Shown one piece after another: positions 17,218 through 25,486 of a stretch of 31,723 nt of DNA. The translations under genes were made by a program, and so were the position numbers. The stretch lies in NCBI GenBank assembly GCA_937957685.1, contig CALGAO010000118.1, positions 1 through 31,723 of the forward strand. Reading direction: 5' to 3'. The notes below the pieces were generated by a model. That model ran no database searches. It was not told where the DNA came from and saw nothing but the letters and a program-made list of their open reading frames with translations. Origin of the DNA: an uncultured Paenibacillaceae bacterium. GTDB taxonomy: Bacteria > Bacillota > Bacilli > Paenibacillales > DA-C8. Position 1 is the stretch's first letter. Each line of letters opens with the position of its first letter.

Positions 17218-18192
17218 ATGAAACCAAAGGTGTTGGCATTAAGGAAATTGCCAGAGGAAGCCAGAGCGATCATCAGCGATCAATGCGAGTTGCGGGAAGT
17301 GGAAGATGGCGAAAGTTTGGCCAGAGAGAACCTGGAAGCGTTGATCGGCGACGTGCATGGACTGTTGCAAAGCGGTTTGCAGATCGACGATGAGCTGCTT
17401 GATAAAGCCCCGATGCTGAAAGTGGTGAGCAATGTATCGGTAGGCTACAACAATTTCGATCTGGAAGCGATGCGGAGACGCGGCATCATCGGAACGCACA
17501 CCCCGTACGTTCTTGATGATACGGTGGCTGATCTGGCCATCGCGCTGATGTTGGCGGCTGCCCGGCGCATACCGGAGCTCGATCGCAAAGTGAAGGAAGG
17601 CAGATGGAGCAAGGATGAGCCCGCTTCCGCAGATTTCGGGATGGATGTCCATCACGCCACCTTGGGCATAGTTGGTCTGGGGAGAATCGGCGAAGCTGTT
17701 GCCAAACGTGCCGCGCTGGGATTCGATATGAACATCCTGTACTATAATCGCCGCCGCAAGCAGGAAGTTGAGGAACGATACGGCGCCAAGTACCGGACGC
17801 TGGAGCAGCTCCTGCAGGAATCCGACTTTGTTGTGGTTCTGGCGCCGCTCACCAATGAGACGAAGCGGATGTTCCGAAGGGAGCAGTTTCAGCTCATGAA
17901 GCCTTCGGCGATTTTCATCAACGTTTCACGCGGTCAACTGGTTGATGAAGAAGCTCTGGTTGAAGCGCTGGAGCTTGGGTGGATCAGGGCAGCCGGATTG
18001 GATGTGTATGCGGAGGAACCGGTCTCGCCTTCTCATCCGTTGCTTCGTTTACCCCAGGTCGTGACGTTGCCGCATATCGGATCTGCCACTGCAAGGACAA
18101 GACATAAGATGCATGAGTCGGCCGCCCGGAGCCTGGTCGCTGCGCTGACCGGACATGGGGAAGCCCACATTGTGCCTGAACTGCGCTCATAA
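17218..18192 (+). CDS. D-isomer-specific 2-hydroxyacid dehydrogenase (copy 2)
   Basis: 324 residues, collinear without gaps with copy 1 at 8876; I count 59 differences, about 82% identity. All functional residues are kept: G153-L-G155-R-I-G158, R238 (VSRGQLVDE), E267 (DVYAEEP) and H286 (LPHIGSAT). The ATG at 17218 matches the start of copy 1; a TTG at 17209 lies inside the ribosome site GGCGGGG and is unlikely. Codon use is less GC-rich than in copy 1. Differences cluster at residues 21-50 and 131-140, in the substrate-domain side, so the two copies may differ in substrate. It precedes the full-length rhamnosidase by 124 bases. Confidence 0.93.
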   Translation: MKPKVLALRKLPEEARAIISDQCELREVEDGESLARENLEALIGDVHGLLQSGLQIDDELLDKAPMLKVVSNVSVGYNNFDLEAMRRRGIIGTHTPYVLDDTVADLAIALMLAAARRIPELDRKVKEGRWSKDEPASADFGMDVHHATLGIVGLGRIGEAVAKRAALGFDMNILYYNRRRKQEVEERYGAKYRTLEQLLQESDFVVVLAPLTNETKRMFRREQFQLMKPSAIFINVSRGQLVDEEALVEALELGWIRAAGLDVYAEEPVSPSHPLLRLPQVVTLPHIGSATARTRHKMHESAARSLVAALTGHGEAHIVPELRS

Positions 18193-18316
18193 GGCGGCAT
18201 GACCATAACGGTTCCGATTATTTTTCAACAGTCTGCAGATAAACAAGAAAACAGGTATTTACGGGGGAAACACACCGCGTAAACCGGAACAAGAGCCATT
18301 ATGGGGGTTGTAAGAG

Positions 18317-21055
18317 ATGAGTCTGAAAGTTTATGCTCTGACTTGTGAATATCGTGCGACTTGGCTTGGAACAGACGTGACCAGACCTCGTTTCTCCTGG
18401 AAATTGCAGGCGGAGCATCAGCGGGGAGTTGTACAGGCCGCATACCGCCTTCAGGTGAGAGAGGCAAGCGGCAACTATCAGCAACCGTTGTGGGATACCG
18501 GATATGCAGGCAGCGATCAATCGATCCATCTGGAGTATGACGGTCCTGACTTGAAGCCGCGTACCCGCTATTATGTGAGAGTAAAGGTTTGGGACCAGGC
18601 CGGCCATGAATCCGCATGGAGCGAAGAAACATGGTGGGAAACCGGTCTCATGAGCCCGGAACATTGGCAGGCTTCCTGGATTACGCCGCGTGCTGACCAG
18701 ATCGATCCGCATGATCCTGCTGTGTTCATGCTGAGGAAATCATTCAGGCTGGGCAAGACGGTTCGCTCAGCAAGGATCTATGCGACAGCAGCCGGCATGT
18801 ATGAGATTCATATCAACGGACAGAGGCTTGGGGATGAACTGTTCGCTCCGGGCTGGACGAGCTATTCCCACCGACATCAATATCAGGCTTATGACGCTTC
18901 ATCGCTGCTGAAGAGCGGTGACAACAGTATAGGAGTCCTGCTTGGTGACGGCTGGTACAAGGGAGAGCTCACCTGGCTCAGCAAGCGCAATATCTATGGA
19001 GACCGCAGGGCTCTGTTGTTACAGTTGCATGTTCAGTTCGAAGATGGCGACGAAGAAGTGATCGTAACGGACGAGTCCTGGAAAGCTTCCACCGGTCCCA
19101 TCTTGCTGTCGGAGCTGTACGCGGGCGAAACCTATGATGCGAGGCTGGAACTTGCCGGCTGGTCAGGCACAGGATTCGACGATCGCGGATGGTCCGCGGT
19201 CGAGATTCTCGATCTGCCTTACCAACAGCTTGTCGCTCAGGAAAACTGGCCCTGCCGGGTTACAGAAAGATTGCGTCCGGTCAAGGTGATTCATACCCCT
19301 GCCGGGGATACGGTGCTTGATATGGGGCAGAATCTTGTCGGCCGCGTGCGAATGAATCTCGCGGTGTCCAAGGGGATGGAGATCGAGCTGCATCACGCGG
19401 AAGTGTTGGACAAGCATGGGAATTTCTATACGGGCAATCTGCGCAAGGCCAGGCAGACTGTGCGCTATATCGCCGGATATGACGGTGAGATCGATTATGC
19501 GCCGCATTTTACGTTCCAGGGATTTCGCTATGTCAGGGTAAGAGGACTCGAGGGATGGACAGACGAGCAGCTGATGGCGGCGTTCACGGCGGAAGTGATC
19601 CACTCGGATATGGAGCCTGCCGGCAGTTTCGTCTGTTCCAACGAAGCCGTTAACCAGCTGTATCGCAATGTGGTGTGGGGACAGCGCGGCAACTTCGTCG
19701 ACGTGCCGACAGATTGTCCGCAACGCGATGAGCGCCTTGGCTGGACGGGGGATGCCCAGATCTTCGCCCGTACGGCAGCATTCAATTATCAGGTGGCGCC
19801 GTTTTTCACCAAGTGGCTGCGAGATCTGAAGGCAGACCAATGGGAGACGGGAGCTGTGCCATTCGTGGTTCCAAATGCCCTTGGTGATTATACGTCCGGG
19901 CAGTGGGGAGATGAGACGCTGACTTCCTCCGCCTGGGGAGATGCGGTGACGATCGTTCCATGGACGATGTATCTTCATTATGGAGATCGACGTTTGCTGG
20001 CGGAACAATATGGCAGCATGAAAGCATGGGTGGAGTTTATCCGCAGACAAGGCAAGGATGAATATCTATGGGACACCGGGTTTCAATTTGGCGATTGGCT
20101 GGCGCTTGATGCCCATGAAGGCAGTTACTTCGGGGCGACGCCGGTGTATCTCGTGGCGACCGCTTTCTACGCGCATTCGACTCGGATCTTGCGCGATGCG
20201 GCGGCCGTTCTGGGCATGGAGGACGATGTGCGGGAGTACACGCGCTTGCATGCAGGTATAGTGGAAGCCTTCCGACGCACCTACATACGTGAGGATGGAA
20301 GCATGATCGCCCGCACTCAAACCTCCTACATCATGCCGCTGATCTTTGACCTGGTGGAGGGTGAGCTCCGCAAGAAGATCGCCGCGGGATTAAACGATCT
20401 GGTCGTGGAACAGGATTACCATTTGACCACCGGCTTTGTTGGCACGCCGTATCTTTGCCTGGTTCTGTCGGAGAATGGATATCATGATACGGCTGTGAAG
20501 TTGCTGCTGCAAGACACCTATCCTTCCTGGCTGTATTCCGTCAGCAAAGGCGCCACGACGATCTGGGAGCACTGGGACGGCATCAAACCGGACGGCTCGT
20601 TCTGGAGCGATGATATGAATTCCTTCAATCATTATGCATACGGGGCGATCGGCGACTGGATGTTCCGTCATCTGGCGGGTCTGGCTATGGATGAATCGGT
20701 CCCAGCATTCGCGAAACTTCGCATCCAGCCCCAGCTGCCTGTGGATGGCCTTACCTACGCCGAAGCCTCTTATGAAAGTATGTATGGCAACGTTGAGGTC
20801 GGCTGGCGTTTGCAGGATGGCAAGACGATGATGAAGGTGACGGTACCGGTGAACTGTACAGCCGAAGTGATCGTGCCCGGAGCCAGGATCGAGATGTTGT
20901 GGGAAGGAGATACGCCGATTCGTCAAGTGATCGACTCGCTTGGGTCAAACGAAGATCCCGTGCGCCAGACAGCCGGGATCAAGGAGGTCGAACAGACCGC
21001 CAGCGGCGTACGTCTGTTGATCGGTTCAGGTTCCTATTCGTTTGTGAGTGCTTGA
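18317..21055 (+). CDS. Alpha-L-rhamnosidase, GH78 family (full length)
   Basis: A 912-residue inverting alpha-L-rhamnosidase. Domains in order: an Ig/Fn3-like N-terminal domain (about 1-115, ending TWWETGLM), the Bac_rhamnosid_N beta-sandwich (about 130-310; MYEIHINGQRLGDELFAPGW), a concanavalin-like domain (about 320-420; DMGQNLVGRVRMNL), the (alpha/alpha)6 barrel (about 425-780) and a C-terminal beta domain. Catalytic candidates are D466, E472 (general acid, DCPQRDERLGWTGD) and D479, plus E751 (TTIWEHW). This motif has one residue more than in the first GH78 of the window; both forms occur in the family. No signal peptide, so it works on imported glycosides. The ribosome site is weak (GGGGGTTG, 18303-18310). 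A clear terminator follows. Confidence 0.95.
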   Translation: MSLKVYALTCEYRATWLGTDVTRPRFSWKLQAEHQRGVVQAAYRLQVREASGNYQQPLWDTGYAGSDQSIHLEYDGPDLKPRTRYYVRVKVWDQAGHESAWSEETWWETGLMSPEHWQASWITPRADQIDPHDPAVFMLRKSFRLGKTVRSARIYATAAGMYEIHINGQRLGDELFAPGWTSYSHRHQYQAYDASSLLKSGDNSIGVLLGDGWYKGELTWLSKRNIYGDRRALLLQLHVQFEDGDEEVIVTDESWKASTGPILLSELYAGETYDARLELAGWSGTGFDDRGWSAVEILDLPYQQLVAQENWPCRVTERLRPVKVIHTPAGDTVLDMGQNLVGRVRMNLAVSKGMEIELHHAEVLDKHGNFYTGNLRKARQTVRYIAGYDGEIDYAPHFTFQGFRYVRVRGLEGWTDEQLMAAFTAEVIHSDMEPAGSFVCSNEAVNQLYRNVVWGQRGNFVDVPTDCPQRDERLGWTGDAQIFARTAAFNYQVAPFFTKWLRDLKADQWETGAVPFVVPNALGDYTSGQWGDETLTSSAWGDAVTIVPWTMYLHYGDRRLLAEQYGSMKAWVEFIRRQGKDEYLWDTGFQFGDWLALDAHEGSYFGATPVYLVATAFYAHSTRILRDAAAVLGMEDDVREYTRLHAGIVEAFRRTYIREDGSMIARTQTSYIMPLIFDLVEGELRKKIAAGLNDLVVEQDYHLTTGFVGTPYLCLVLSENGYHDTAVKLLLQDTYPSWLYSVSKGATTIWEHWDGIKPDGSFWSDDMNSFNHYAYGAIGDWMFRHLAGLAMDESVPAFAKLRIQPQLPVDGLTYAEASYESMYGNVEVGWRLQDGKTMMKVTVPVNCTAEVIVPGARIEMLWEGDTPIRQVIDSLGSNEDPVRQTAGIKEVEQTASGVRLLIGSGSYSFVSA

Positions 21056-21077
21056 CGATACCAAGCGTAAGAAATGA

Positions 21078-21116
21078 AACCGAGCTGACCGACCTGGTCG
21101 GAAAGCTCGGTTTTTT
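21078..21116 (+). terminator. Rho-independent terminator of rhamnosidase gene
   Basis: AACCGAGCT and AGCTCGGTT form a 9-bp stem; the loop contains a smaller CCGA/TCGG stem. Six T follow. It lies 22 bases after the stop codon. Confidence 0.88.
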
Positions 21117-21209
21117 ATGCGTTTGCGGGACAGGCATTGGCATTCTGAAGAAGATCGGTTAGACTGTTGATGATTTCATATTGGAATACACAAACGGCAG
21201 GTGATAGAA

Positions 21210-21650
21210 ATGCACGTGCTGGCCGTAGCGGTTGGAGGCATGATAGGGGCTGTTCTTCGTCATATAATCGGACATGGGCTGGAACCGCTCCTGCGGGGGA
21301 TGGACTGGCCTTTGTTTCTGAACGGCACCTTGCTGGTCAACCTGGCGGGATGTCTGGTTCTGGGCGCATTCGCGGCGGCTTCGGAGCGTCTTGGCCTTCC
21401 CAGGCCCGTTCATCTTGGTATCAGCGTCGGCCTCATCGGCTCGTTTACGACATTCTCCACGTTCTCGGTCGAGGCGTTGCAGCTGATCGAGCTTGGGTCA
21501 CCGGCATCGGCTGCGGCATACGTGCTCATCAGCGCATTGGGCGGAGCCCTGCTTGCGGGGATCGGCTGGATCGCAGCGGGCAGATGGACAAGCGGTTCGA
21601 CCGGCAGACGGACCCGCGGACAGATCGGCAGCAAGGAGGGGCAGCGGTGA
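21210..21650 (+). CDS. crcB: Fluoride channel FluC/CrcB, first subunit
   Basis: A 146-residue, four-helix membrane protein. FluC hallmarks: GGMIGAVLRH near the start, GTLLVNLAGCLVLG, and GLIGSFTTFSTFSVEAL, the TTFSTF segment lining the fluoride path. FluC dimers export fluoride passively. The C-terminus carries a basic, arginine-rich tail (WTSGSTGRRTRGQIGSKEGQR) beyond the usual end. ATG 21210 follows AGGTGA by five bases. The stop overlaps the start of the second crcB, so the two are coupled and probably form a heterodimer, as in other Bacillota with paired genes. No fluoride riboswitch was recognised upstream. Confidence 0.93.
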   Translation: MHVLAVAVGGMIGAVLRHIIGHGLEPLLRGMDWPLFLNGTLLVNLAGCLVLGAFAAASERLGLPRPVHLGISVGLIGSFTTFSTFSVEALQLIELGSPASAAAYVLISALGGALLAGIGWIAAGRWTSGSTGRRTRGQIGSKEGQR

Positions 21651-22009
21651 TGGCAGTCTGGTGGGTAGGCCTGGGAGGTATCATCGGCGCGCTCATGCGC
21701 TATTATGCGGGACTGTGGCTGTCGAAGCGTTCGGCATTTTTCCCGGTGGGGACGTTCCTCATCAATCTGTCCGGCTCGCTGCTGCTCGGCTTCCTCTACG
21801 CCATGCACGCGAGGGAGGTCCTTGTCGAGCCGCTGTGGCTCCTGCTGGGCGTCGGAGTATGCGGCGCGTATACGACGTTCTCGACGTTCGGGCTGGAGAC
21901 GATCCGTCTGCTGGAGAAGCGGAAGTTCGCTGTGGCAGCCGCTTATGTGACAGGATCCGTCGCCCTGGGCCTGGTGGCGGCCTGGCTCGGCCTCCTGATG
22001 GGAGGGTGA
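21650..22009 (+). CDS. crcB: Fluoride channel FluC/CrcB, second subunit
   Basis: A 119-residue FluC: GLGGIIGALMRYYAGLW, GTFLINLSGSLLLGFLYA and GVGVCGAYTTFSTFGLETIRLLE are the family blocks, with TTFSTF retained. The ATG (21650-21652) shares a base with the preceding stop TGA; AAGGAGGGG lies eight bases upstream. An in-frame GTG directly before it is an alternative. Length is usual for the family. Together with the first copy it makes a dual-topology fluoride exporter. Confidence 0.93.
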   Translation: MAVWWVGLGGIIGALMRYYAGLWLSKRSAFFPVGTFLINLSGSLLLGFLYAMHAREVLVEPLWLLLGVGVCGAYTTFSTFGLETIRLLEKRKFAVAAAYVTGSVALGLVAAWLGLLMGG

Positions 22010-22018
22010 GCTTTTCTG

Positions 22019-22048
22019 TTGACAAAAACTAATGATGTTAGTTATATT
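22019..22048 (+). promoter_or_regulatory. Sigma-A promoter of MBL/TetR operon
   Basis: A consensus -35 TTGACA (22019-22024) and TATATT -10 (22043-22048) with an 18-base spacer, 42 bases before the ATG at 22090. A large dyad covers the spacer and -10. Confidence 0.85.
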
Positions 22049-22067
22049 ATAACTAACGTTATTAGTT
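22027..22067. promoter_or_regulatory. 41-bp dyad, probable TetR-family operator
   Basis: The inner palindrome 22037-22057 has perfect 10-bp arms (GTTAGTTATA / TATAACTAAC) around one T. It is flanked by a second symmetrical layer, AACTAAT at 22027-22033 and ATTAGTT at 22061-22067. Its overlap with the -10 box means binding would repress the promoter. The only DNA-binding protein of this operon is the TetR-like regulator at 22831. Confidence 0.8.
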
Positions 22068-22089
22068 AATTGGTGGAGGGGAAGCGTTT

Positions 22090-22812
22090 ATGCGCGTCAT
22101 ACGAGAGCAGACGGTGATTCAGATTACGTTTATGCCCCGGGTATTCCCGGTCAATTGTTACCTGGTGGAGGAGGAAGACGGACTGACGCTGATCGATGCG
22201 GCGATGGCCTTCGGCTGGAAGGGCATCCTGCAGGCGGCCTCCTCGCTCGGCAAGCCGATCAGACGCATCCTGCTCACGCACGCGCATGCGGATCATGTCG
22301 GTGCTCTGGATCGACTGCGCGCCGCATGTCCGGATGCGGAAGTGGCGATCTCCGAGCGGGATGCCAGGCTGCTGGCCGGCGACTATGCCTTGCTCCCGGG
22401 GGAGCATCCGGACAAGATTCGGGGCGGATTCAATCGCAAGCTTCGGACCAGACCGGACCGGCTGCTGCGCGATGGAGAGCGCATCGGCTCGCTGACCGCG
22501 ATCGCTGCGCCAGGTCATACGCCGGGGCATATGGCGTTCATGGACGAGCGCTGTGGCATCCTGATCGCCGGGGACGCTTTCCAGACGCGCGGGGGCGTCG
22601 CGGTGTCCGGAATCGTGCGACCGGGCTTCCCGTTTCCGGCGATGGCCACATGGAGCCGGGAAGCGGCGCTGGCAACGGCGCGGAAGCTGCGCGAGCTTCG
22701 TCCGTCCGTGCTGGCGGTCGGGCATGGCGAGATGATCCGCGAGCCGCTACCTTCCATCGATCAGGCGATTCTGGAGGCGGAGCAACATTCTGGCACAAAC
22801 CGGCCAAGATAA
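22090..22812 (+). CDS. Metallo-beta-lactamase-fold hydrolase, YflN-like
   Basis: 240 residues. The zinc site is H64-A-H66-A-D68-H69 (LLTHAHADHVG), H143 (PGHTPGHMAF) and D162 (IAGDAF). The early VNCYLVEEEDGLTLIDAAM is typical of the MBL-fold group that includes glyoxalase-II-like and quinolone/lactone-type hydrolases. The natural substrate is unknown. It is the first gene behind a TetR-type operator, so its product may remove the compound that the regulator senses. The ribosome site GGAGGGG is nine bases upstream of ATG 22090. Confidence 0.88.
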   Translation: MRVIREQTVIQITFMPRVFPVNCYLVEEEDGLTLIDAAMAFGWKGILQAASSLGKPIRRILLTHAHADHVGALDRLRAACPDAEVAISERDARLLAGDYALLPGEHPDKIRGGFNRKLRTRPDRLLRDGERIGSLTAIAAPGHTPGHMAFMDERCGILIAGDAFQTRGGVAVSGIVRPGFPFPAMATWSREAALATARKLRELRPSVLAVGHGEMIREPLPSIDQAILEAEQHSGTNRPR

Positions 22813-22830
22813 TAGGAGTGTGAAGCATAC

Positions 22831-23463
22831 ATGTCACCAAGAGCAGGACTCGATCGAAACAAAATCTTGCAAATGGCGGGTGAACTGGCGGACGCTCACG
22901 GGCTGGACAACCTGACGCTGGCCGGCCTGGCCAAGGCGCTGGGCATCCGTTCATCTTCCATCTACAACCACGTGGAAGGCTTGCCGGAGCTGCGCCATCA
23001 ATTGGCCGTTCATGCGCTGCGTCAGCTGTATGACCGCATGCTTCATGCTGCCGCCGGACGCGCGAGGGATGAAGCCATCCATGCGATCGGCCGGGCATAC
23101 GTGGAATTTGCCCGCGAGCATCCGGGCCTGTATGAGGCCGCGCTTCGCGCGCCGGCTCCCGGGCAGGAAGAGCTGACGCGCATATCAGAAGCGATCGTGA
23201 AGCTGCTGACCGATGTGCTCGAGCCTTATGGTCTGGCCGGCGATGACGCGATACACGCCGTACGCGCGCTGCGCAGCGTGCTGCACGGCTTCGCGTCGCT
23301 GGAGCAGAAGGGCGGCTTCGGTCTGCCGCTCGATCTGGACGAGACCTTCCGCAGGATGCTCGACATCGTCATCGCCGGCATCAGTCGCTCGTCGGAACAC
23401 GGACCTGATCAGACTTCAGATGGACATGATGAGGGTTCGCATCGGCGGATCCGGTTCAGTTAA
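22831..23463 (+). CDS. TetR/AcrR-family regulator with WHG-type C-terminal domain
   Basis: A 210-residue repressor. The N-terminal helix-turn-helix reads LTLAGLAKALGIRSSSIYNHVEG. The C-terminal half has the WHG-domain pattern (SVLHGFASLEQKGGFGLPLDLDETFRRMLDIVIAGI), known from TetR proteins that bind small ligands. The last 25 residues are polar and unlike the family, perhaps a disordered tail. It lies 18 bases after the MBL-fold gene with AGGAG 12 bases before the ATG. It very likely represses its own operon through the dyad at 22027-22067. Confidence 0.9.
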   Translation: MSPRAGLDRNKILQMAGELADAHGLDNLTLAGLAKALGIRSSSIYNHVEGLPELRHQLAVHALRQLYDRMLHAAAGRARDEAIHAIGRAYVEFAREHPGLYEAALRAPAPGQEELTRISEAIVKLLTDVLEPYGLAGDDAIHAVRALRSVLHGFASLEQKGGFGLPLDLDETFRRMLDIVIAGISRSSEHGPDQTSDGHDEGSHRRIRFS

Positions 23464-23474
23464 TAGCCAGATTG

Positions 23475-23541
23475 TTCATGTTTATGCTAGATCATTCATG
23501 TTCATGGATCGCAAGTGCTGGTTTAATGTTAAGCGAATACA
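23475..23541 (+). promoter_or_regulatory. Possible control region: direct repeats, -10 and cre-like site
   Basis: Two 12-bp direct repeats, TTCATGTTTATG (23475-23486) and TTCATGTTCATG (23495-23506), are 20 bp apart, i.e. on one face of the helix, as for AraC-type activators. TTTAAT (23522-23527) could be the -10. TGTTAAGCGAATACA (23527-23541) fits a cre consensus with two mismatches at its left edge. Each part is weak alone. Confidence 0.4.
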
Positions 23542-23566
23542 TAAGCTGGGGGGAAGATCAGAAGCG

Positions 23567-24325
23567 ATGCCGAATTATTCAATTGGATTGCAGCTGTATA
23601 CGTTGCGCGATCTGACCAGGGACGATCTTGCAGGAACACTGCGCGAGGTCGCCGCCATCGGTTACCAGGGCGTCGAGTTCGCGGGCTATGGCGGCTTGAA
23701 GGCGGAGGAGCTGAAGTCGCTGCTCGAAGAGACCGGGCTCAAGGCGGTGGGCAGCCATGTTCCATATGAGCGGCTGCTGGAAGCGGCCGATGAGGAGATC
23801 GCATACATGAAGGCGCTGGGAGGCCGCTATATCGCGGTGCCCTATCTGGCAGAAGGCTATCGCAAGGGCGAGGCATGGCGGGAGGTCATCCGGAATATCG
23901 CGAGCCTGGGCGAGCGTTGCCGGGCTGAAGGCATCCAGCTGCTCTATCACAATCACCACTTCGAGTTCCTCGAGCACGTCGACGGCAGGACGATCCTCGA
24001 TGATCTGTTCGCCAGCGTCTCCAGCGACGCGCTGCAGGTGGAGCTGGACGCCTGCTGGGCTTACGCCGCGGGCTATGATCCGGTGGCCTATGTGCGCAAG
24101 TACAAGGACAGGCTGCCGCTGGTTCACTTCAAGGATTACCGTCCGTCGGAGCATGGGCCGCTGACCGTCGAGCTGGGAACCGGGATCGTGCCGCTGAAGG
24201 AGATCGCGGCGGCTGCAGCGGGTAGCGTCTGCGAGTGGCTGATCGTCGAGCAGGACGTGTGCACGAACCCGCCGCTGGAGAGCGTTCGCACCAGCTATCA
24301 ATGGATCAAGGCCAATCTTCAATAA
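23567..24325 (+). CDS. Sugar phosphate isomerase/epimerase-like TIM-barrel protein
   Basis: A 252-residue xylose-isomerase-like TIM barrel (PF01261, AP-endonuclease 2 superfamily). Metal and substrate residues are visible: N129/H130/E133 in LLYHNHHFEF, D161 in VELDACW, H187 with K189/D190 in LVHFKDY, and a late Glu in LIVEQD. Members isomerise or epimerise sugars or keto-inositols; some act as eliminases on 3-keto-glycosides. ATG 23567 (MPNYSIGLQLYTLRD) is where family similarity begins; GGGGGGAAG lies about 12 bases upstream. It heads an operon with an oxidoreductase and a second TIM-barrel protein. Confidence 0.88.
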   Translation: MPNYSIGLQLYTLRDLTRDDLAGTLREVAAIGYQGVEFAGYGGLKAEELKSLLEETGLKAVGSHVPYERLLEAADEEIAYMKALGGRYIAVPYLAEGYRKGEAWREVIRNIASLGERCRAEGIQLLYHNHHFEFLEHVDGRTILDDLFASVSSDALQVELDACWAYAAGYDPVAYVRKYKDRLPLVHFKDYRPSEHGPLTVELGTGIVPLKEIAAAAAGSVCEWLIVEQDVCTNPPLESVRTSYQWIKANLQ

Positions 24326-24374
24326 AAAAACAGAAAGCACATAACCACCAGCATACATCGGAGGAGATGTTCAA

Positions 24375-25463
24375 ATGTCAGCACTGAGCAAAGTCAGAGT
24401 CGGAATCATCGGATGCGGCGGCATCGCCAACGGCAAGCACCTGCCCTCGCTGTCGAAGCTGCAACAGGTGGACATCGTCGCATTCTGCGATATCGTGGAG
24501 GAGCGCGCGGCCAAGGCCGCTGCGGAGTATGGCACGCCTGACGCCAAGGTGTATACGGACTACAGGCGCCTGCTGGAGGATGCGTCGATCGATGTGATCC
24601 ACGTGTGCACGCCGAATGACTCGCATGCCGAGATCTCGATCGCTGCCCTGGAATCCGGCAAGCACGTCATGTGCGAGAAGCCGATGGCGAAGACAACAGC
24701 GGAAGCGAGAGCGATGGTCGAAGCGGCGAATCGCACGGGCAAGAAGCTGTCCATCGCCTATCAGAACCGCTTCCGCGACGACAGCCTGTATCTGAAGCAG
24801 CTGTGCGATGAAGGCGGACTTGGCGAGATTTACTATGCCAAGGCGCACGCGCTGCGCCGCCGCGCCGTGCCGACCTGGGGCGTGTTCCTGGATGAGGAGA
24901 AGCAGGGCGGAGGTCCGCTGATCGATATCGGCACCCACGCCCTGGATCTGACGCTGTGGATGATGAACAACTACAAGCCGAAGACGGTTCTCGGCGCCGT
25001 CTATCACAAGCTGGGACAGCGCGAGAATGCCGCCAATGCCTTCGGTCCGTGGGATCCGAAGAAGTTCACGGTGGAGGATTCGGCCTTCGGGTTCATCACG
25101 ATGGAGGATGGCGCCTCCATCATGCTGGAGGCCAGCTGGGCGCTCAACACGCTCAATGTCGGTGAAGCGAAGACGACGCTCCACGGGACCGAGGCGGGAG
25201 CCGACATGTGGGACGGCCTGCGCATCAACGGGGAGCGCTTCAGCAAGCTGTACGTGAACAAGATCGAGACCGATATGAGCGGCGTCGCTTTCTTCGATGG
25301 CAAGCGGGAGACGGAAGGCGAACGCGAGGCTCGCATGTGGATCGAGTCCATCGTGAATGACAGGTCGCCGCTCGTTCTGCCTGAACAGGCGCTGGTTGTC
25401 ACGCAGATCCTGGAAGCGATCTATGAATCGGCAAGAACCGGCAAGGCCGTTACCTTGGCATAA
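24375..25463 (+). CDS. Gfo/Idh/MocA-family oxidoreductase
   Basis: A 362-residue NAD(P)-dependent sugar dehydrogenase. The Rossmann motif is VGIIGCGGIANGKH (residues 9-22). The dinucleotide/active-site EKP is at 101-103 (CEKPMAKT). Catalytic D184-x-G186-x-H188-xx-D191 lies in LIDIGTHALDLTLW. Family members oxidise a hydroxyl of a sugar, inositol or glycoside, often at C3. Placed between two TIM-barrel isomerase-like genes, it suggests oxidation to a keto-sugar followed by isomerisation or beta-elimination. The ribosome site GGAGGAG lies eight bases before ATG 24375. Confidence 0.92.
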   Translation: MSALSKVRVGIIGCGGIANGKHLPSLSKLQQVDIVAFCDIVEERAAKAAAEYGTPDAKVYTDYRRLLEDASIDVIHVCTPNDSHAEISIAALESGKHVMCEKPMAKTTAEARAMVEAANRTGKKLSIAYQNRFRDDSLYLKQLCDEGGLGEIYYAKAHALRRRAVPTWGVFLDEEKQGGGPLIDIGTHALDLTLWMMNNYKPKTVLGAVYHKLGQRENAANAFGPWDPKKFTVEDSAFGFITMEDGASIMLEASWALNTLNVGEAKTTLHGTEAGADMWDGLRINGERFSKLYVNKIETDMSGVAFFDGKRETEGEREARMWIESIVNDRSPLVLPEQALVVTQILEAIYESARTGKAVTLA

Positions 25464-25486
25464 GTGAACAGGAGGAGGATCAAGCG

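Noticed and set aside
21117..21209. Fluoride riboswitch before the crcB pair
   Set aside because: I could not find the conserved pseudoknot pieces of the crcB motif in the 90 bases between the terminator and the ATG.
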